Assembly: GCA_027924585.1 (NCBI GenBank)
Contig: BSBM01000252.1
Span: forward strand, 4,154,001-4,218,000
Reading direction: 5' to 3'
Source: Larix kaempferi
Lineage: Eukaryota; Streptophyta; Pinopsida; Pinales; Pinaceae
DNA: 64,000 bases
Position 1 is the first letter of the stretch. Every line of letters begins with the position of its first letter. This document shows, piece after piece, positions 59,736-64,000 of the stretch. The position numbers and the translations under genes were made by a program. The notes under the pieces are model-generated. The model was not told the DNA's origin. It was given only the letters and a program-made list of their open reading frames with translations, and ran no database searches.

Positions 59736-60447
59736 CTAAGCTAATTTAATCTAAATGTAGAGCTTGAAACAAATCTGTATGTAAGACTGAAATAAATCTA
59801 ATCTATCCCTGCAAGGAGCAAATTGTAAATATGAGCAATGTGCTGAAAGAAACACCCAAATATCAACAGATAGCCATTAAATCTCAAAGATACATCTACA
59901 TCAAGAGATTAAAGATATAAAAGATAGCTTCTAATCCATATGAAAGCATTCCATTGCTCATGTTAAGAGAAACACCATTACACATAAAAGACAGTAAGCT
60001 CATTCAAAACACGGAAATAATTCTGAACAACAAAGAGAGACCTCACTGAGAGATGTGAATGCCACACGAATAATCTATCAAACATCCCACATCGATTTCC
60101 ATGCAAAATATGTCCTCTCCAGGCTCTTATTAGACAAATTCACTTTCTGGGAGCAAGTGCAAAATAGTTTGTACAAGTTTCAGAAAATTCCTTTCCCTGC
60201 CAAAATTCCTTTACACTATTCCCTAAGCCTCTATTTATATCTTTACAAAATGCTTCCTGGTCTGCCACCTGGCCTCTTACACTTGTTCTTCAAAGAATTT
60301 TCCCAGCAATAAACAATTCGTGGCCCCTTCCATAATAAAATTCTTTCTCAAAAAAATAAAAGGACAGCTGTCCTAGTGACTCAACGCTCCAACCATAGGG
60401 ATAAAAACAGAAGACCAAAACAAAACAACGCATCATGTCTAGCGCGT
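59736..60447 (-). promoter_or_regulatory. Promoter-like stretch with a minus-strand TATA box
   Basis: The minus strand reads ATATAAATAGAGG at 60240-60228, a strong plant TATA context, directed leftward. It lies just past the 3' end of the unnamed protein at 60448-63515, the place where the 3' LTR of a minus-strand element would carry its promoter. A second LTR would lie beyond the window, so this is unproven. Downstream, 59735-59550 holds CCGATCCACCG-type CpG-containing sequence unlike its surroundings. Confidence 0.4.
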
Positions 60448-63400
60448 TTATCCTTGGGGTGGCGCTTCTACTGGGAATGAAGTGCTTGTGCTGGCTGCTA
60501 CTGTTGCTGCTGCTTTCTTTTCCTCTTCTGCAATATAACTGAACCAGATACTAGTGTCCCTAACAACCACATTTGCTGGTGAAGGGAGCAAGATCTTCTG
60601 GGAAGTCACATGCTTACCAAGCTCTGCTTCAATACCATGAATTTCTGTAATTGCTGCTTGGTGGATCTCTTTAAGCAAATGAACGTATACTGATGATAGC
60701 CCAATATAGTGATGGATATCATCAGTGGCTAGGACATCAATCTTCTTTACATATTCTATTTGAATGCCCAGCTCTTCCTTCAAGTTTGACAAATGCTGCT
60801 CTTTGCTTGGAAACTCTTCGAGGGACCGAGGAAAAATCAGCTTGCATTTTTCATGCACTTCATGGATATTTTGATACAGGATGTTACCTTTCTCACTTGT
60901 TCCCTGGATATTAGCCATCAGCTTGAGGCCACAATTCCTGCAAAACTCCATAAGGGCTACATCTTCCTTAAAATCATCTACAGATTTGAATGGGAGATGC
61001 TTAGGGAAATCAACCTTCCCTTCTCTCCATTCCATCTGGCTCAGGATGTTTGCTTTAACTCGAGTGTATTTGACTTTAAGCCTAATGGCTTTTGCATTGA
61101 CTTCTTTCAACCTAACCATCATGGTCTTGAGCCTGCACACCTCCTTAGTAATCGGCTCTTGTGTGGCGTGCATTTGTCTCAAAATGTCACATAACTGCTC
61201 ATGAAAGGGAGACATATCTATCGCTCTGCTTTTTGCCTGCTCCAACTGCTCAACCATTGCCTGCTTATCTGCTTCTAGATGAAAAAATCTAGCTTCAGAA
61301 TCGTTCTTTTCCGCTTCTAGAACCATCATCTGGATTGCCAGGTGCTCCTTTTCTTCTTCTAGATGGCGATACTTATCTGACAACTTCTTGTGATCAACAG
61401 ACAGGCGATTATATTTATTCACTACAAGATCCCTATAAGCCTGCTCATTAGCCACAGTATGTTGCAGCATGCAAGCTCTCCTCTTTGTTGACTCAAATTC
61501 TTTGACCATATCGATCACATTATCCTTTGTTTCTTTTGCTGCTGACACAACGACGGATGCCATGGCTATGGGAGCCTTATTTGTATTTTGCATAATTGTG
61601 GTCTCCCGCTGGGTGACAATATCTGCTTGGAAAAGTCTCTTTATCCTCTCTTCTGACTTCAAGACCACCGCCTTCCTCTTCTTATAATACACAAATTCAT
61701 CCCATCGGGACACAATATGATCTTCAGATGGGGTGTAAGGAATGATCGGGAGATCTCTTACATGGATTTCTGTCCCCATGGGTGGGGTCTGCACTACCTG
61801 AGATGGGTCTATTTCCATATCTTGGGTGCCAGAGCCACCTGCCTGCGCATCTTCATTGGTCTTAAGCTCTTCTTCTTCCTTTTTCTCCTCTTCAGCTTTA
61901 TGCCTTTTTTCTTCTTCTTCAGCCCGCTGTTGATTTTCAATTGCCTCCTCTACTCTCGTTCCTATGCTTCCTTCTACTGTCTTGCTTCCTCAGCGTCTCT
62001 CTGCAACCTTGCTTCTTCAGCTTCCTGTTGCAGTCTTGCTTCTTCTTTCAATCTTTGTTCTTCACGGGCTAGGGCCTCAGCTGCCTCCCTTTCTTTCTGC
62101 AGACTGGCTTCTTGGGATGTGGCAGAGCTAGAGCTAGCTCCACTGCTGTGACGACAAATATGCAACTCAATCATGTTGCTGATGCCCCTGAACACTTCTT
62201 CCTCTGCATCATAGTAATGGGCATACTCAAAATGAGCATACACCTCCTTGCAATGCTCGGAAACCTTGCTCCGCATGTCATTTCTATGGAATATTACCTC
62301 ACCGAAGTGGAAATATTTCAACTCTTGAATGTACTCCTCGGCTGTTGCAACCCCTGAGTATTTATAGGCTCCTATGCAGAAAGGCAAAGGAGGGAAGGAA
62401 GCCTTATGCTGCTTATTAAGCACTCCTCCTATTCCATCAAGGAAAATTTGCTTGACTGCTTCCTTCAGGACTACATAATCAATAGCATATTTTGGAAAAA
62501 TGTATGGTGCTTTGGTACCTCCAAACATCCTAATGTAAGTGCCTTGTTCTGAGAAGTAAAAATCACCATAATTTTCCAGGATTTCCATGGCATTTTCTGA
62601 CAGGCAATTGGGCTCTTCATTGAACATCTGCTCATACAGAGGCATGATGAACTCTTCGCAGATGAGCTTGTAGTTTGCTTTGTAATTTTGAGCCCACATT
62701 ATTTTATAGGCAGTGTATACCAGGGTGTTGGCCTGATCCCACATGCAACCTAGCCTGGGGAAAGAGAGCTTGGCCAAAATGCAATCAATAAGATATGAAG
62801 ACATGTAAAATTATGACTTTTTTAAGGCCAAACCTTCTCTAGCTGCGGCCACCGTGGACGCCAAACTATCTGAGAGAATAGTAGCCCAATCAAACACAGT
62901 TCCTTTGAATGCTATGAAGTGGATTATGGGAGCCCAGTGTATCCTATATACAGTGCCATCGGGCATACCGAAAATTTTGCTTAACATCAGGGCAATTAAC
63001 CGAAAAGGAGGTCTTAGGCTCTGAACGTCATATTCATCATTATCTCTCTTCCTCGGCTGCTTGCCTGTGATCAACAGCCTCTTAGCCATCTAGAGATTAT
63101 TCATCTGTCCCAACCATTCATCGTTTAGAGCTTGGTAGGGACGTGATAATTTGTAGGCTGTTGCAATATAAGCTGGATGGAATGAAGCAAAAGGCTCTCC
63201 CTTGCTGTCATGCAACACTCTTGTTTGTGGGTTGACATGTTCCAATATCCACCCGATCACTTCAGAGCATGGGAACAATTCAGGGCGAGTAGAAGCCCTG
63301 GCTATGCTGGAAGTTCTGATGTTGAGGTAGATTTGCTCTTCTTCTAATAACACGTCTGGGATATCTTGGTCCTTGATAATCCGGTAAACATCTCCCCACT

Positions 63401-63515
63401 GGACCTCGGGAGGAATGCCGGTGGTACACTTAGTGTCTTGAAAAAGAGTTTCAGTCCTTGGTTGCACTGCCTCTGGTTCCATCATTTTAGCTTTCTTTCT
63501 ACCACCTTTTGGCAT
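60448..63515 (-). pseudogene. Unnamed plant protein family, copy 2, better preserved
   Basis: Function unknown; about 1,020 codons from ATG at 63515. The N-terminal part is globular: RPELFPCSEVIGWILEHV, FASFHPAYIATAYKLSRPYQ, then TAG at 63090-63092; PPFRLIALMLSKIFGM and HFIAFKGTVFDWATIL, then TAA at 62811-62813; FYMSSYLIDCILAKLSFP, NYKANYKLICEEFIMPLYEQ, RMFGGTKAPYIFPKYAIDYV and SFPPLPFCIGAYKY. A Gln/Glu/Ala/Arg-rich coiled coil follows (62110-61850) and contains one frameshift near 61975-62010. The rest (61818-60448) is a mostly helical, coiled-coil region ending in a small Ala/Thr-rich tail. The layout recalls plant proteins annotated as putative plant transposon protein, but that is a weak guess. 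Only two stops and one shift, so decay is mild. Confidence 0.75.
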
Positions 63516-64000
63516 CGTGGCTTATCCTTGTCAGCAACCATATGTGAATGAATATAAAATTGTGACACATTATGAGAGTGTAACATAGAGCAAGACAGTT
63601 TTAGCATGCTGATGATAAATATAAACAAAATTATAAGGCTGCATGCTGGGGAAGCAAACCAAACATAGATTATCAAAATATGGTCCTCAAACTTGATCGT
63701 TCTAGGGAGACAATGCCTAGTTAGGAACTTTTGAAATGCTTCCGAAAAGGTAGGCATACAACGTGTAAAACCCACTTCCCTCTTAGTCTTTGGAGATAGG
63801 ATGTCCTTCATCATAGGCACTTCTAATGGCTAATGGTAGGCTAGCTTGGATTGGGAAATCCTATGAGGAAGCCAAACAAACAAAACATAGAACGAAGCTG
63901 ATTTTGATAACCGGTATCTGAGCCAAACAAGTGAGCTGTTGAGTATCCCAACCAGCTATTGCTGATGTTGCTTCTTGTTCGATAGTATTTGAGAAGCGGC
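63516..64000. other. Upstream flank of the unnamed protein gene
   Basis: No coding sequence recognised. By position it should hold the minus-strand 5' leader or promoter of the gene ending at 60448; no TATA box stood out. Confidence 0.4.

Overview
The window looks like nuclear intergenic DNA from a seed plant with a large, repeat-filled genome. It is AT-rich and almost wholly built of nested, decayed LTR retrotransposons of the Ty1/copia and Ty3/gypsy types. These carry plant-type signals: primer sites of the initiator-Met tRNA type, TATAAATAG boxes in LTRs, and CCHC zinc knuckles. No intact host gene, rRNA, tRNA or CRISPR array was seen. A slow-turnover genome such as a gymnosperm would fit the many old, still collinear insertions, but that is inference.

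Layout. 226-6245 is a minus-strand copia element (A) with a nearly full-length gag-pol broken by six stop codons; it sits in the leader of a gypsy fragment whose LTR ends at 7312. A plus-strand gag/protease-like remnant (8653-11000) is split by gypsy B (11001-22395, perfect 5-bp ACCAT duplication) and resumes at 22396. Gypsy B is itself split by copia C (11208-18330). From 26691 to 30297 lies a decayed member of an unnamed protein family. Gypsy D (31372-41743) carries no recognisable pol and is split by copia E (33268-40339, CATTG duplication). Copia F (43236-47787) has lost integrase and most of RT. From 47788 to 59735 the DNA is mostly anonymous. It holds a foldback element (52665-53012), a pair of 172-bp direct repeats, and a gene tail with a convincing GT-AG intron (57556-58174). 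The right end (60448-63515, minus) is a second, better-preserved member of the unnamed family seen at 26.7-30.3 kb.

How the parts relate. Copia C and E are sister copies of one family that lacks gag, protease and integrase, so both probably moved using proteins supplied by another element. Their 3' regions hold matching arrays of short hairpins of the form NNN-ATC-(5 nt)-GAT-N'N'N', whose outer stem bases change together. Gypsy B lost RT, the integrase core and most of the chromodomain region. Gypsy D encodes only a Pro/Ser/His-rich and a coiled-coil region. The window is therefore dominated by non-autonomous elements. The most novel items are the unnamed protein family and the covarying hairpin arrays.

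Limits: all alignments were made by eye, percentages are approximate, and no database was searched.
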